Assembly (NCBI GenBank): GCA_008360955.1
Contig: LUCM01007226.1
Span: forward strand, 188,104-252,103
Source: Fasciolopsis buskii
Lineage: Eukaryota; Platyhelminthes; Trematoda; Plagiorchiida; Fasciolidae
Direction: 5' to 3'
DNA length: 64,000 nt
Shown: positions 11,291-23,560 of the stretch, piece by piece
Numbering within the stretch: position 1 is the stretch's first letter
Layout of the letters: every line of letters starts with the position of its first letter
Notes under the pieces: generated by a model
What the model was told of the DNA's origin: nothing
The model's input: only the letters and a program-made list of their open reading frames with translations
The model's database searches: none
Program-made: the position numbers and the translations under genes

Positions 11291-13399
11291 CATCACACAA
11301 TTTACGGGACGAAAGTGTATGAAGAATTGTGGAGAGAGACAATGGAATTCACAAAAGTGGTCATTAGACTTGTGCGGCTAGGAGCGAATTGTGATGGGCG
11401 GAAGGACGAAAACCAGTACGTGCAAGATTTACAATCAATCCTCAAATACCCTTGCCATGAACGATCTGTGTGTTGTCCGTGTTTAGTATCGGAGATTATG
11501 GTGTTCTGTGGCAGTACGGGTTTGGAGGTTGGACGGTTGCGCGGCATTTCAGTAGTGATAGTAACTGTTTGGACAATCGTGATGGTCCATCTGAGATGAG
11601 ACACCCGGGGTGGTCATTAGCGTGGCTTGGATTGTCTCAGGGTCGCCCGGCCAGGTGCTGGATAGCAGCTTCCTAACGGGGATAGACAACCAGCGCAAAG
11701 GATGAAGTGGAGATTTCGGCGATAGTTTGCGTTGCATCTGTGGTCATTGGTGAGCATGAAGAAGAAGAGCCGGAGAGTGATGGCTGTCTGGAATTCGTTC
11801 CACCTGGTGTTGAGGTGAGTAAACAAAAAAATAAAGACAGCGATAGCAGTCACTATCTTGCAAAGGTTACAGGGACCAGAAGACTGTCTTGAAATGCGCA
11901 GGAAGAAGTTTTCCGTCAATGGGACTTGTGCAACGAAAGCCATCTGCTTTTTCCCTATAGGGTATATGGCACGGTCAGTCCTAGGCTGCATGGTCTTTAT
12001 TTGAAACGCGTTCCTATTCGTCTTCCGACATCTGCGTAGATGCAGATTACAGTGGTCTGGCAAGACGGCTAGCGCAACGGTTAGGGAATAAAGTCCCTAT
12101 TTAATCTGTTTGTGGAACTCGCCTGGTGTACATGCTACAGGAAATTAGTTATAATTGATCATGTGATCTACCGCCGATGTTTACTGCTTTCATTTGCCAA
12201 GAAAAGTGTACAACTGAATGGGTCGCGGATGGCAGCATCGGCTGCATGCTGGGACAGGATTTGCCATGAGAAGTCATGCAGGGTAAAGAAGGAAGAAGCA
12301 TAAGAATATTGGGATCAGTAATTTGCGTTTGAACGGGACGACAGCAACTTGTACCACATAGTAGTTTCAGTAAGCTTGCATGAATAATTAAGATAGAAGA
12401 ACGACGGCAGTTGTTATAGACGTCAGCATGCTTACCAGGTGCGCGGTTGGGAGGGACATGTTGAAAAAAAAGAGGGTGGGTGGTGAAACACGAGTGGACG
12501 GTCCGATGAGCTACTTCCCCAGACCGTCCAACAAAGTAGACAAACGCTTGTCTACCAAACAAGGGCGGTGTGGGGTTTCCCCTTCCGCAGGGTCAGGTCT
12601 GGGCTGATGGTGAACATCCATTTCAGAAGGTGACCCACTCCCTTGCAGCCCCAGTGTGCTTTGGTTGCTGGGAACAACCTGATCCAGCAGAGTCTTGTTT
12701 TCTAACAGTGGATTGGTTAAGCCGATGCAGGTACTTCCCATAGTTCCTCCGCTTGACCTTTATTTTCCGCCTTATAGGTTTTTTGCCACTGTTTTCCTCA
12801 CGTTCGGAGATGCTGAAGCAAACCTGTTGCAGTCATTTGGGTTTTGCACGGACTAAAGAAAACAAAAGCGAGGACAACCAAACACACGGAGGATGGTGGT
12901 TTATGCCGTAAAACAGACCTGTACGTAGGGCTCCGTCATCGTCAACGCCGTGTCTGGCTTTCATTAACGGGTGCCGATTAAAACTTGCTAATTTGGACTT
13001 GTGTGCTGCATAAGCGAATCAGATCCTATGTGTGACGTGGACAGATATTTTAATATATATGACACTAGGCTGGGTAGTAAAGGGAAAAGCTTCTACCTGG
13101 TTCGCGTTAGCAGGTTACTTGGAAGCAAGATGAGTAGACAGGAAGAATGAAAGGAACCTCGAATATGTTCTGTGATGAAACGTCCTCGAAGGGAGAAACT
13201 AGTTCCAGTAATACCCAGCATAAAGACAGGATCCTTCATGTTGGCAGAGCAAATCAGGGGCAGAGAAATCTATATGGAAAGGAATCCGAGGTGAGAAGAC
13301 CGATATAAGGAGGGTTAATCGCGGTTATAGCTGCCATTAAGTCGAGCATCCTTCTGCTATCACGGACCTTAACGTTAACGTTGTTGGCTGGGATACAGA
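11291..13399. other. no recognised content
   Basis: About 2.1 kb. The minus strand carries frames of 100-148 codons (11302-11604, 11617-12063, 12149-12562, 12511-12741). Some are Ser/Thr/Pro-rich and might be the ORF1 or 5' part of a CR1-type element, but no motif confirms this. A short near-palindrome, AGACAAACGCTTGTCT, lies at 12538-12553. Confidence 0.35.
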
Positions 13400-13860
13400 T
13401 TTTGGAGACTCTACTGCAGTACCTGTTACGATCCTAACCAAACTTCGTACGCCCGAGTCTCTGTAAGATAAGGGTCGTATATACGAATAACGGTCTGAAC
13501 AATCTGTGTTTTCCGGACTTCGTTTTTGAAGGCCATGTTGGACTGTTGGGACAATGAATTCCACAAGGAACAATATTTCACAATAAAACGGTCCGATCCA
13601 GGGTTGGCTAATAATAAGGAACTTATGTGGTAGAGTGACCAGAGTAGTACCGAGAAGTATGGGAGTGAATGGGAAAGCAAGCACGCATCCATAGTAGTTG
13701 CACGTCTGCCAGTTGGGAAGCGTTGGGCCTAGTTTTGGGCCAAGGGTAAGTCTCCCCTTAAAAAGGTTGCGACCATTCCATTTACCCATGGATCAGCTAG
13801 GGTTAATCTTCGGTTTTGGCCGTATTAGGCTAATGTACTAAGTTCTCTTGCGCCCTCAAA
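13400..13860 (-). mobile_element. possible CR1-type RT C-terminal fragment
   Basis: The minus strand near 13600-13500 reads DRFIVKYCSLWNSLSQQ followed by FKNEV. This resembles the closing block of CR1/Jockey ORF2 proteins (F.VR....WN.LP..V....S...FK..L). Nothing else of the element is secure. Chance similarity cannot be excluded. Confidence 0.35.
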
Positions 13861-14279
13861 TGGAGTGTTTTGTAAAGCAGGGGGTGGGTGTGTATTAAGC
13901 ACTCGATGGCCGACTCAGAAGCTTGCTAATAAATTGGGCGTCAGGGTATCTATAATTGTGATGCCTTAGTAAAAGAGTATGAAACGAAATTTAACAGCAT
14001 CAAGTTGGATGACACCGGGGTCGGTTCCTGGGAACCCACTGTTCCACACTTAAAAATAGACGCAGCTGTATTTAAGAATGCCATGCCCCACCGTTGAGGA
14101 AGACATGAACGGCGTGCAAGGTAGTAATGCAGAAGATTTGGTGGACAAAAAGCAAAAACGGTTGACTGGAATGGGGAGAGGAATACGTCAGAATGCAAAT
14201 ATAAAATTCGCCGAAGAAACAATCGCTCAGGGAAACCATTGGCAAAAATGGAGAGATTGCAGTTGGTTCTAATCAAAGA

Positions 14280-17200
14280 CATGAGAAAAAGTATTCAGAG
14301 TTCTTTAACTCTGTTCTTATTTCTTTATTGTTCCAACGTCAGACTATTTTCGGCAAATGACATTGAGTTTAGTTGTCCTTTAATTTCAGCTCGGTACATT
14401 TGCTTCCCTTTGTTTTGCCCCTGCGCTTTCCAGTTGATGTTATTTTTCGGGCATTTGATGCGGTCAAGGAAATCTCTGACTTGCGACAGTTTTTTTTACT
14501 GCCATCCGGTTTCGTTTTATCTCCAACGTTGGTCGACAATAGACGCAGTTCCTTTTCGTTGCTTTTTGGATGGCGCGCTAAAGAACGTGCTTGTTTGGTG
14601 TGACCACGTGTACAGAAGCCATCACAGGGCAGATAAGTTTATTTGCTCGTTTTTAACAAGAGCCCACGTTATACAGAATTTTGGCTACTTATGACCTAAG
14701 AACGGGAGTACGGAACTTTTCGCCAGCCCCGGCTTCATTGGTTTACGTCACTGAGATACCTGGGCGACATATTTCTATTGCTATACATTTCCGTTCTGCT
14801 CCTTATGCAGAACGCGTTAAAGCCGACGAACGGCAGTTAGAATGACTGCCCTCATTGGCGGATCTCTTATAATTTGATACGACAGACGGGATGGAATATA
14901 GCAGTGATCCAATTAAGGTCCCCATCCAGACCTTGCCAAACTATCCTGCAAGCCCTTTCGATGTGCTGCCGCATCTCCGTGAGGACCCACCGGAGTTCAA
15001 GAACAGTCGTTTACTTATTCCCATCGGATCTGGACTGTATATCTCCAGACAAGCATAAGCAACCATGAACAATGACGATATATGATGTTTAAAGCGCTGC
15101 ATTTGACTGGCTGCGCTACAGTTCTGTGTTTTTCTTCTCTCATTGTTTTGTTTTCACATATTTAGTGCTATAAGTTTTCCCGTTCGCCGCTACAATCACT
15201 TGGAATGTCTGCAGTTTAAAAACCGTATGGTTCCTCGGAGTGAACTGGGATTACGCATTCCCGCGCCTGGACGGTATTATAATCAAACTAAAATAGACAC
15301 TCGTGCTGGCTGGCAGGGGCTCTTAAATGAACTCTTCCTGCCAAGCAGTTCATTCCTGTATTGTTTTGTACTCACACGTCAATCACCGGTCCATATTGAT
15401 ATGTTTTCGTCTGCATACAAGAATTGTGGCTGAACCCGGATATCACGGGTTCACTCTTGTCCATAGGCAGCTTCAGACTTAATCAGCTAGACAGAGTTTC
15501 AGAGAAGAAGACTGGGGGCGGTGTGGCAAGATACATGAGTTCTGAAGATGTTTATACGTACTCGCTAAGCGGAACTGACAGTCTCATGACACAATGTCGT
15601 CCTATGTTTTCCCACTATACCAGCACTATTATTACGGATTATACAATGCCCCTTTTGGCCCGCAACAAAATATCGCATCATTTTCCAAATCACTTTTAGT
15701 ATTTATCGTTCCTCTTCCTCAGGACAATCCGCATTTCAGTCGCGCATCTACCCTACCACTGACAGTGTTCGATTTGACTGATCACTGGTTTTCTCCCCCT
15801 GGAGGCGGCTCCATTTTAGATAGTTATTATCAAGCACCCTGTTTTGTCTCCCTTGAAACTGCTTGCTCCAATTATCGGAAACGATCGTTGTCTACTTTGT
15901 TAAGGCCCAAGATATACTCTAGGTCAGCCTTCCATTTACTCAGCCGAGCAAATCAACTTCTAGTTCGCCTTCGTATCGTTTCACACAACAACCTTATTCT
16001 TTTTCAGAAACCGTTTTCACTCTCATCTACATGTTTCTCTTTTGAATCGCTGCTCAATGGCAATGGCAAACTTTTCACAGGGACAGACAACGCAATGTTT
16101 GATTTTTGCTGCACCTCAGAAACACTGTTCGTCTCAAATGACCACGTCTCCACTCAGATACTGAAATCTCTAAGAAGACGCAAGGAGCACTTCTACGAAT
16201 CTCGCAATAACTGAAGCGTACGGCACGTTTTCAACCTAATAAAAGCGGAAATCCAACGCGCCGACACTGCATTTCCAGCTATCTCCTGAGTGGCAAAAAC
16301 AGCCGATTCTTATCGCAAGAAATTCGACAGTAATTTGGGAAGATGAAGAACCGTGAAATGACCTGCGGATATCGACAGCATCAATCACGCTCTCAAACAG
16401 CCTCCCCCTTATACACCGGCCATATTTGGACATGATGATGATATGAGAGTAGCAAGTTGTTCTAGGGAAGAGGTGCTCGACCTTCTCCACAGCGCAGGGT
16501 TTGATTTTGAAAGTCTGTAATCAGCTATTTCACGGCATGGTGCTGCGGCTTCGACGGATGTATTCACTTCTCTAATTAACTCATCATTTATCTCGTCTCC
16601 TATCCCCGACTGGTAGAGACTCGTCACTATTAACCCGAAATCTACTAGTTTTACTGCTTTGGCAAAAAGCTTTCGCCCCATCTTCTCAAACTGACGGAAT
16701 GTGCTATACGTAAGCGCATGCGTTCTTCCATGTATCATCCTGACGACCCTTTTCAGTTTGCCTATAAATCTAACAGGTCCACTTTGGACGCTGTCGCCTC
16801 TCTCATTCACCCCACTTGTAATTCCTAAAATGCGTCCATGAAATCCATGAGATTCACCTTTCTAAACCATTCTTCGTTGTTTGTCTCAGTCCCACGGTCT
16901 CTTCCACCTCACAAAATGGAAACATTTGTTTGTCCCACGCCATTATTAGCATGGCTATCTGATCGCTTTGCTAGCCAAACCCAGTGCACACGAAGGGACG
17001 GTGAAACTTGACAGCCGTTGGTTAACAACTCAGGAGTGATTCAAGGTGCTGTTCTTCGACCGCTTCTCTTCTCTTCTTACATCAGCAGCTTATCAACTAG
17101 CTCAATCTGTCATCTGTTTAAGTACGCTGACGAAATTTTTCTCTCTCAAGTCGTTTCGAACAACGATAATTTTCGACGATTTTCCGATAATCTATATAAT

Positions 17201-17880
17201 GTTTACGGTTTCGCTGCACAAGCTGGTTTAAATCTAAACATATCTGAATGTTTCGATTGTCTGTTCTCTCTCCCTCGGTCGGCCTGCCGAACAAAAACGT
17301 TTTCAATCAACTGAAAAACAATTACCAGGGCTGATTCTGTGAAATATTTATGAGTTGCTGGTGATAAAAATACGAAGTAGAGGTGTCACATTTCAATCTG
17401 TATGAAGAATCTACAATGGTTATCATTTCAAATCAGGAAGATTTGACATTACAAGGCGAAACAAAGCACCGTCTTCCGATTTGCATACCAATGTGTTTTC
17501 CAATCCCTTCTGTTGTTTTTACCAAGTCTATTTAAAAAACTTTAAAATTCTTTGCCTGGGTTTTCAATTATTAGCCGTGTGTCCTTCGTAACACTAACTG
17601 AATTGTTCCTTAATCTATGTGATCAACAGTTATCGTCATGTGAGAAGTTTGCTTACAAAATGTTTTCAGATTCTGCGCCTGCTCTGTACAACGATCTTTC
17701 AAAGTTCCACTCTCATATTTCAACATGATCCACTTTTTGTTGCATGCACCCTGGAATCGATATTTATAGGAACTCCACTGTCCCGCATTTAGCATGAATT
17801 TTAACAGATCGTGATCTGGTTTCAGCCGAACTATTGAGCAACCTATCAAAATGACGTATGATTAACGTTCGATGGGTTTT
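14280..17880 (+). mobile_element. CR1-type non-LTR retrotransposon, nearly complete ORF2
   Basis: Plus strand: an endonuclease block WLNPDITGSLLSIGSF and KKTGGGVARYMSSEDV (15424-15545), then PPGGGSILDSYYQ (15800). The RT follows: SSPIPDW and VTINPKSTSF (16590-16660), NNSGVIQGAVLRPLLFS (17030), the catalytic box KYADEI (17120-17137) and GLNLNISECFDCLFSL. The C-terminal domain runs to about 17850 (SVKYL, FRFAYQCV, NDLSKFHSHIST). The catalytic box has YADE instead of YADD, and several stops and frameshifts are present. The T-rich frames at 14280-14700 may be its 5' region or ORF1, unproven. This is the best-preserved CR1-type copy in the window. Confidence 0.82.
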
Positions 17881-19394
17881 TCTAATATTTTTTACGATGT
17901 GATTGGTGTGAATATTTTCCTATTTTAATTTGCCTACACATTTTCTGACTGAAATGCTACGCTGATTATTGTACGGAAATGTCCATACAATACAATGCAC
18001 GAACAACTGAATTCAGTATATAAGCTGTTCGCATGATCCACTGAGCAAACTTTGGTGCTTTGTGTGTACACTGGAAGCGATCCACGCAGAAGCCAACAAC
18101 AAGCGCCCGCATATATTTTGATCCTCCGCTTGCGCTGCTCATTAAACAAATTTGACACCAGCTAGCTAGTATTCTGTTCGACACATGTGGCGATACGTGC
18201 GGACCGTTCGCACTCGGCCTAGAGATACCATTCGATGAGCTGGTACATTTCACAGGACCATTATGCCAAGGCCCTCGAGAGGAATCGGAAGAATCCAAGA
18301 TATATCGCCAAAATCAAACGTCTTGGATCTGGAGCTGAAGACACTCACCGACGTTTCACGTATTTCGTAGTAAATTTCAGCAATCTTTGTGAGCAATCCC
18401 GTTTGCATCTCAGGAAGTCATGTTACACTAAATCGACCTTTGGGCGGGCACACACACAATACGCCTAAACCACGTTCCTTCATGGGCGGCAGGATCACCT
18501 GCATTCAGTATGTTAGCTGCCAATTTGTCAAGGAAAATCACAGCCGTCGCGATGCATAGCTCACTGGGGCCCGGTGACGGCGGTGTTGCTTTTTTCCGTC
18601 CTCTTTTTTGATGCCCGACCTCTTGTTTCTTTAACCTTTTTAAATCCTCAGACAAGTTTTAGATGGCGCTGTAAACATAAAGCCACCAATGTCTAGCGTA
18701 GTATTGCTGGATAACCCCTTACAATTGCTCGTAATTAAAACTGACGGCACTCGGTATTTAAGGCAGCACTGCCTATGTGAGTCGCCAAGGCATGCCACCC
18801 ATCTCGATCCATCACCCACCTATAAAATTGAATTGTAAAACCAACGTTTGTGGGAGCTCGAAATAACCGCGGGCATCACCAATAATCGCAAGCTCGCAAC
18901 TTCTGTGCCAACTAGCAAAATAATGTAGGCATTGCAGAAAAGATAAACGAGTTAGTTGTTACCTGTTCTTCTAAATTTTGAGGCAGCTACGTTGGCGTAT
19001 GATTTAGAGAATAGATTGTTTATCCGTTCATTCGAGGTCTGTGAACGTAGTAACAGTTTCACAGTTTATTAACGAGCATTCCGCGAAGATGCAGCGGACC
19101 CTAGATAAATTGAGAACGCATCGCTGACAACTAATCCACCAAAGGCCCTGTGGGCTTGGATCCCTACAAGATAATTTCACGGCAGGCATACCGTTTAGTT
19201 GCACTTTATGGGAAATTTCAAGCCTTTCGTGAGCCCATTGGGCTCTGCAGCAAAGGCTGTGTGACAGAAACAACAACTAGAGCCTGCGCACCATCTTGGT
19301 CTCCGTGGTGTTCCGTCTGTCCAGCTAAACTGCCAGTTAGGCCCCATAGAAATTAGGGTAACACGACAGTTAGCGAGGACGTACAACGTGGATT
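17881..19394. other. no recognised content
   Basis: About 1.5 kb after the CR1-type element. Short frames on both strands, none recognisable; no tail or target duplication of the preceding element could be fixed. Confidence 0.4.
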
Positions 19395-19600
19395 TTACAT
19401 GGGCGCAGTCGTTAGGTAAGGGCTACGCAGCGGACAAATTCGTCGCGTTTGGACATGAAGGTCGTAGATTCGAATTTTTCCGCCGCCGACCAGTCCTCAT
19501 TTAGAAGCTCTTTGTTGGCTACGGCGTCCTCTTGAAAAATAAGGAATATTGTTTGAATTGAACCTTAGAAGCGAGTTGAATTACGACTGGCACAAACTCA
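19395..19600 (+). mobile_element. SINE-like unit with degenerate tRNA box B
   Basis: GGTCGTAGATTCGAATTTTTCCGCC is box-B-like (GATTCGAAT core). It is preceded by GTCGTTAGGTAAGGGCTACG as a possible box A. The downstream block CCGCCGACCAGTCCTC and CTCTTGAAAAATAAGG corresponds to the unit at 10655-10897. Internal promoter function is inferred only. Confidence 0.45.
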
Positions 19601-20874
19601 CCCCCAGAGACATCTACATGGGAAATGCTAGTATGTGCAAAAAGCACAAGAAATGCAAATGAGCCAGCGAAATAGTGTTAGCATATTGAAGACAGGCTAG
19701 GGAGAAAATAAAATCGCCACCCATAAGGACTAGCAAAACCATAAATGCGGCATTCTGCCGGAGTGGGTTTTGGAATCCGTACTTGGATGTATTACAAGGT
19801 CAGGTCATTGCCGCACTTCAAAGTTACTACAATATTGCTGTTTTTACTTGGTGCCCTGAAGCTAGCTTCCACCACAACAAAGCCTTCGTCGTGTTGAATG
19901 CAAAACTAGCAGGGTTGAAGGAGGGCGAGAACTCCATTGGTTTCCTATTCCTGGACCATTTTTCAGTGTCAATGGTTGTGTACGAGGTGGCTACCTCCTG
20001 TATTATCTTTTATGGAAAAGTTCGGCAGGTAACATTTTAGGAGGGACCAGTTAACACGCTGATTACTGAAGTTCAGCTGCCTTGGCGGAAATGAATTGGG
20101 AGGCAGTGATATACACTGCATGAACAATTGTCCCAAAACATTGCAGAATGTTGCTGATGTTTTGGGTTCAAGTAGGGAGGTCACAAAAATTGAACATGAA
20201 ACCTCGGGGGAACCTGTCCTACAGGGCCCAATTCACATTTATTGCGTCTGTTTTTCTGCAAGATAACCGGCATTAAGTGGTGCGAACAGATAGCCCGCAT
20301 CACTGTTGGATTCCTCTTTGAGTAGGGTTAAGTATGGGGAGATTAGATGCCACCCCATGACATAAAATCGAAAAGCGAAAGTTCCTTCTCCAATAAGAAT
20401 TCCCGAGATCCCTTAAGATTGCATTTGTTTCCTCTGATGAGACTGGGTGAAGACTCGCTCTGAAATGCGGCGAGGAGGAATTTGCAAAATTAACTCTATG
20501 CACTTGATGCAGTGCATTCAAAATTTGCCATATTTGTCGGGGTCCGATGTCAAAAATAACAAAAATGACTGGGAGGATGCACCATTTTAGGAGAAAAGCA
20601 GATATTTGCCCATGTTTGCATTTCTAGGTACACCGTTGACGCAATCATACATTGTCATTTTCCGTTTATTACCCTCTTCAGTCCAACTGCTGCGCACCTA
20701 AACGGACTAGCTGGGGCTATGATGCCCGACTAGGAGAGTAGCCGCGTTCTTACGTGCCACCAGCGCAGTGTTTTGGATTCAAAAGAGCATTTTTCCCGTT
20801 CCATCCAATACATACTTCAACCTCCTTCCAGGGCACATACACAGCAGAGCTTAATAATACTACTGCATATTTCT
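19601..20874. other. no recognised content
   Basis: About 1.3 kb with short frames only (longest 85 codons at 19783-20040). No domain, repeat or RNA gene recognised. Confidence 0.4.
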
Positions 20875-23560
20875 CGTTTTGCAAGAAGCATGCGCAAGGC
20901 AAGATCAAAGTTTTATATGGATGATGCAGAGTAAATGTGAATAATAGAAATCAGAAATGACATGGGGATATACGCTACGTTGGATTACCCGCGGGGCGCG
21001 ATCAGAATCCGCAACTCAATACACCGTGCACCAATATGCGAGACAGAAGTCAAAACTGCACAAACTGTTTTGCAAGTTTGCACAGAGTTTTCTGGAGCTG
21101 TTTGCGAGCAACGCAATCCACTTCATCTCGTGCTTAATTGCACTAAATATGTTTGTCGCTGGCGCAACACTTGAGAGGAGCTAAATGGGGATGCCGAGAT
21201 ATAACCGGAGGCGCAAATGTAAAGGGTGTTACCTGATGGACAGGAAACTTGAGCTGCGCAAATGAAGATCATTGGGGATATGATAATCGGATGGATATTA
21301 GTTAAAAACAAGGCGAACGTTATGCTATGTGAATAAGGAAGTCGCATTCAACAGCAATAAAGAACCGATGAAATGCGAAAGAATGCGGAGGAACACTGTC
21401 AAGCATCTCTGAATACTTTTAATGGAAACCCTATGCTAGAGTATATCTAAGTGCCATACTCAAGGAGCGGCCGAACATATGTTTTATAAACAATGAGGAT
21501 GCTGTCGGACAGTTACATTGTGCAAAAAATGAGACTTACATTTTTCTTAGCTTTAGCCGACTGAATAGCTGCGTGCTCTGAGAAATTTGGAGAGGCTGAT
21601 TAGTTAAAACCTAGGTCAAGAATCGTGAGTCTACATGCAATAGGAGATCCACGTAGCAAAATTGAATCTTTAGGTAGTGTACACCTATATGTGAGCATTT
21701 CGCTCTCATCGGCAGAGAAGCCCATCATGCAGGAGGTACACCAGTCGTCCAGAGCAAACAAATCGGCACAAATTTCTCCAACCGCAGCACTCACTTCATT
21801 TGATTTAAGAGGGTAAACTATTTTTCGACATCAGCAAACGGGACATGGTCACCGTGTGTTATTGAATTTAGTGCATCATTAACATATATAACGAAGAGCA
21901 GGGGACCAAGTACGCTGCTCTGTTTGACGCCACTAGTAACAGGCTTGGATCAGCGGTCATGCCGTCAATGGAGGCCACCTGTGCTCTCTAGGTTAGCTAA
22001 GACGAGCAAGGATAATAGAGGATTGGTGAAGCCAAAGAAGCTTACTTTGGATAAAAGGGACGAGTGAGGGACACAGTCAAAGGTCTTAGAAATGTCGAGC
22101 TAGATGACTGCGAATGCCATACCCCCGTTCGCTAGGTTGGTTAGGAGGTTCAGGAAGTCAAAATGATAGGTGGATTATTAGCGAGAGTGGAGAAATCTAT
22201 GTTACTTGGGGCTAAGAAGGTCGGGGGCTAAAGGACAGTGCACGTTTTCCATAAAACTGGAGATAACTTGCGTGTGGTTGATGGAACGGTGATCGGACAT
22301 ATTATGCAGGGACCCCTTCTTATGAATAGGGGTTATTACAGAGTGCTTCCAGTTGACCGGAACTACACCAGGGTTAATCGAAAGTGTAAAGAGGTTGAGC
22401 GGTAGCAAAGGTAGGTCTGGGCCGCATCTAAGAGCAGCTGATGGAGGGCTGCCATCAGGGCCTTGGTGAGACCTTGGTTTGAAATCATCCAAATATCGTG
22501 CAATAGTCTTACCACCAACGGACACAGTAGATAAGATGAGGCTATTTCTATTTTTAGTTGGAGTGGGTCGCTGACTGTAGCTAGGGCCACGGAGGAGGCG
22601 AAGTATTGATTGAAAGTCTTATTTATGTCTTTTGGGGTTTTCACAGACTTACCGTTAAAAAAACTAGAAAGTTCACCGAAGTTTTACGATCTGTGGATCC
22701 TAAATTGTATAGTTTTGAAGATATTATGGGATGAATTTTTGTCTCAGCGCCCGGGCTTCTTTCTGAAGGAGAGGTTCACTTAGGCGAGATATAATGTCAG
22801 ACAGATGGTGCAAAAGGATAAACTTGGAGAAGTCATGTGTCAATGAAAAGTGCCGTTGCAACTTGGCAAATTTGACTTTCAGGGTGGCAAGTTGTGAAGT
22901 CTTTTTTCTGTGCATTCGTTCTACAGTGGCCATTTTCGAAATGCAGCTGGCCATGTTGCGATCAAATTCATCTGCCGCCGTCTGTGGGTCAGTCTCCAAG
23001 AAAAAGCTTCCTTAGTCAAATTGGCGTACTTGAGAGGGAAATTGCCGCCATTTAAGACGGGGTGAGCAAATTGTGTCAGTAGGATGGCTAGGGCAGGGAG
23101 CATGGATACGTAATCCACGTGCAATACCCCGTGGTCGCTTTCTGGAAACGTATTTCGGACGAAAACCAGGGTGTGGTGATCAGTATGTTTAGAGATGAGA
23201 TCCATTGTATTACTATTTCTGGTGGGTGACATTACGTACTGTACCCATACCCCAGGATGTAAATGAGAGATGATCGGCGTTAGGCTTGGTGGAGCCGTAA
23301 TCTTGGACCAGGCTACACCAGGGTGGCTGAAGTCTCAGACAATGAATTTCAATGTTGATGGGGGGAAGCAGGTTGATCAGTTGCGTCCGCCAAGAGTTAG
23401 AGCCCAATTTCAGGTTTAGATGGAGGGAGATTGATAATGGCAGAATGGATAGCACAGACCAATACCTCGATAGTGAGCCCTACAGATTCGCGGACCAGTT
23501 CGAGTGTAAGATGCGTAAGAACAGAGACTGATAAACCTTGTCGTTTATCTTACTTGCAAG
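20875..23560 (-). mobile_element. CR1-type non-LTR retrotransposon, endonuclease end to 3' UTR
   Basis: Minus strand, from the right: LQPPWCSLVQDYGSTKPNAD (about 23330) and the endonuclease close TRNSNTMDLI...FPESDH (23230-23140). Then a connector rich in Lys/Arg with LSDIISRLSEPLLQKE (22790-22750). RT fingers read VVPVNWKHSVITPIHKKG (22360-22300), and later RT blocks SAAVGEICADLFALDDW and FSADESEMLTYRC (21790-21690). The C-terminus and 3' UTR extend to about 20875. Stops are numerous between 22200 and 21800, where the palm should be. Confidence 0.78.

Noticed and set aside
11617..12063. 148-codon minus-strand frame as a gene
   Set aside because: No domain, start context or splice structure; composition like surrounding non-coding sequence.
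12062..12100. tRNA-like box A (GGCTAGCGCAACGGTTAGGG)
   Set aside because: No box B or cloverleaf follows within tRNA distance; at most a fragment of a SINE head.
20424..20470. CTGATGAG followed by GAAA, resembling hammerhead elements of flatworm SINEs
   Set aside because: The GAAA is not preceded by the needed stem II closing C, and no plausible stems I-III could be drawn.
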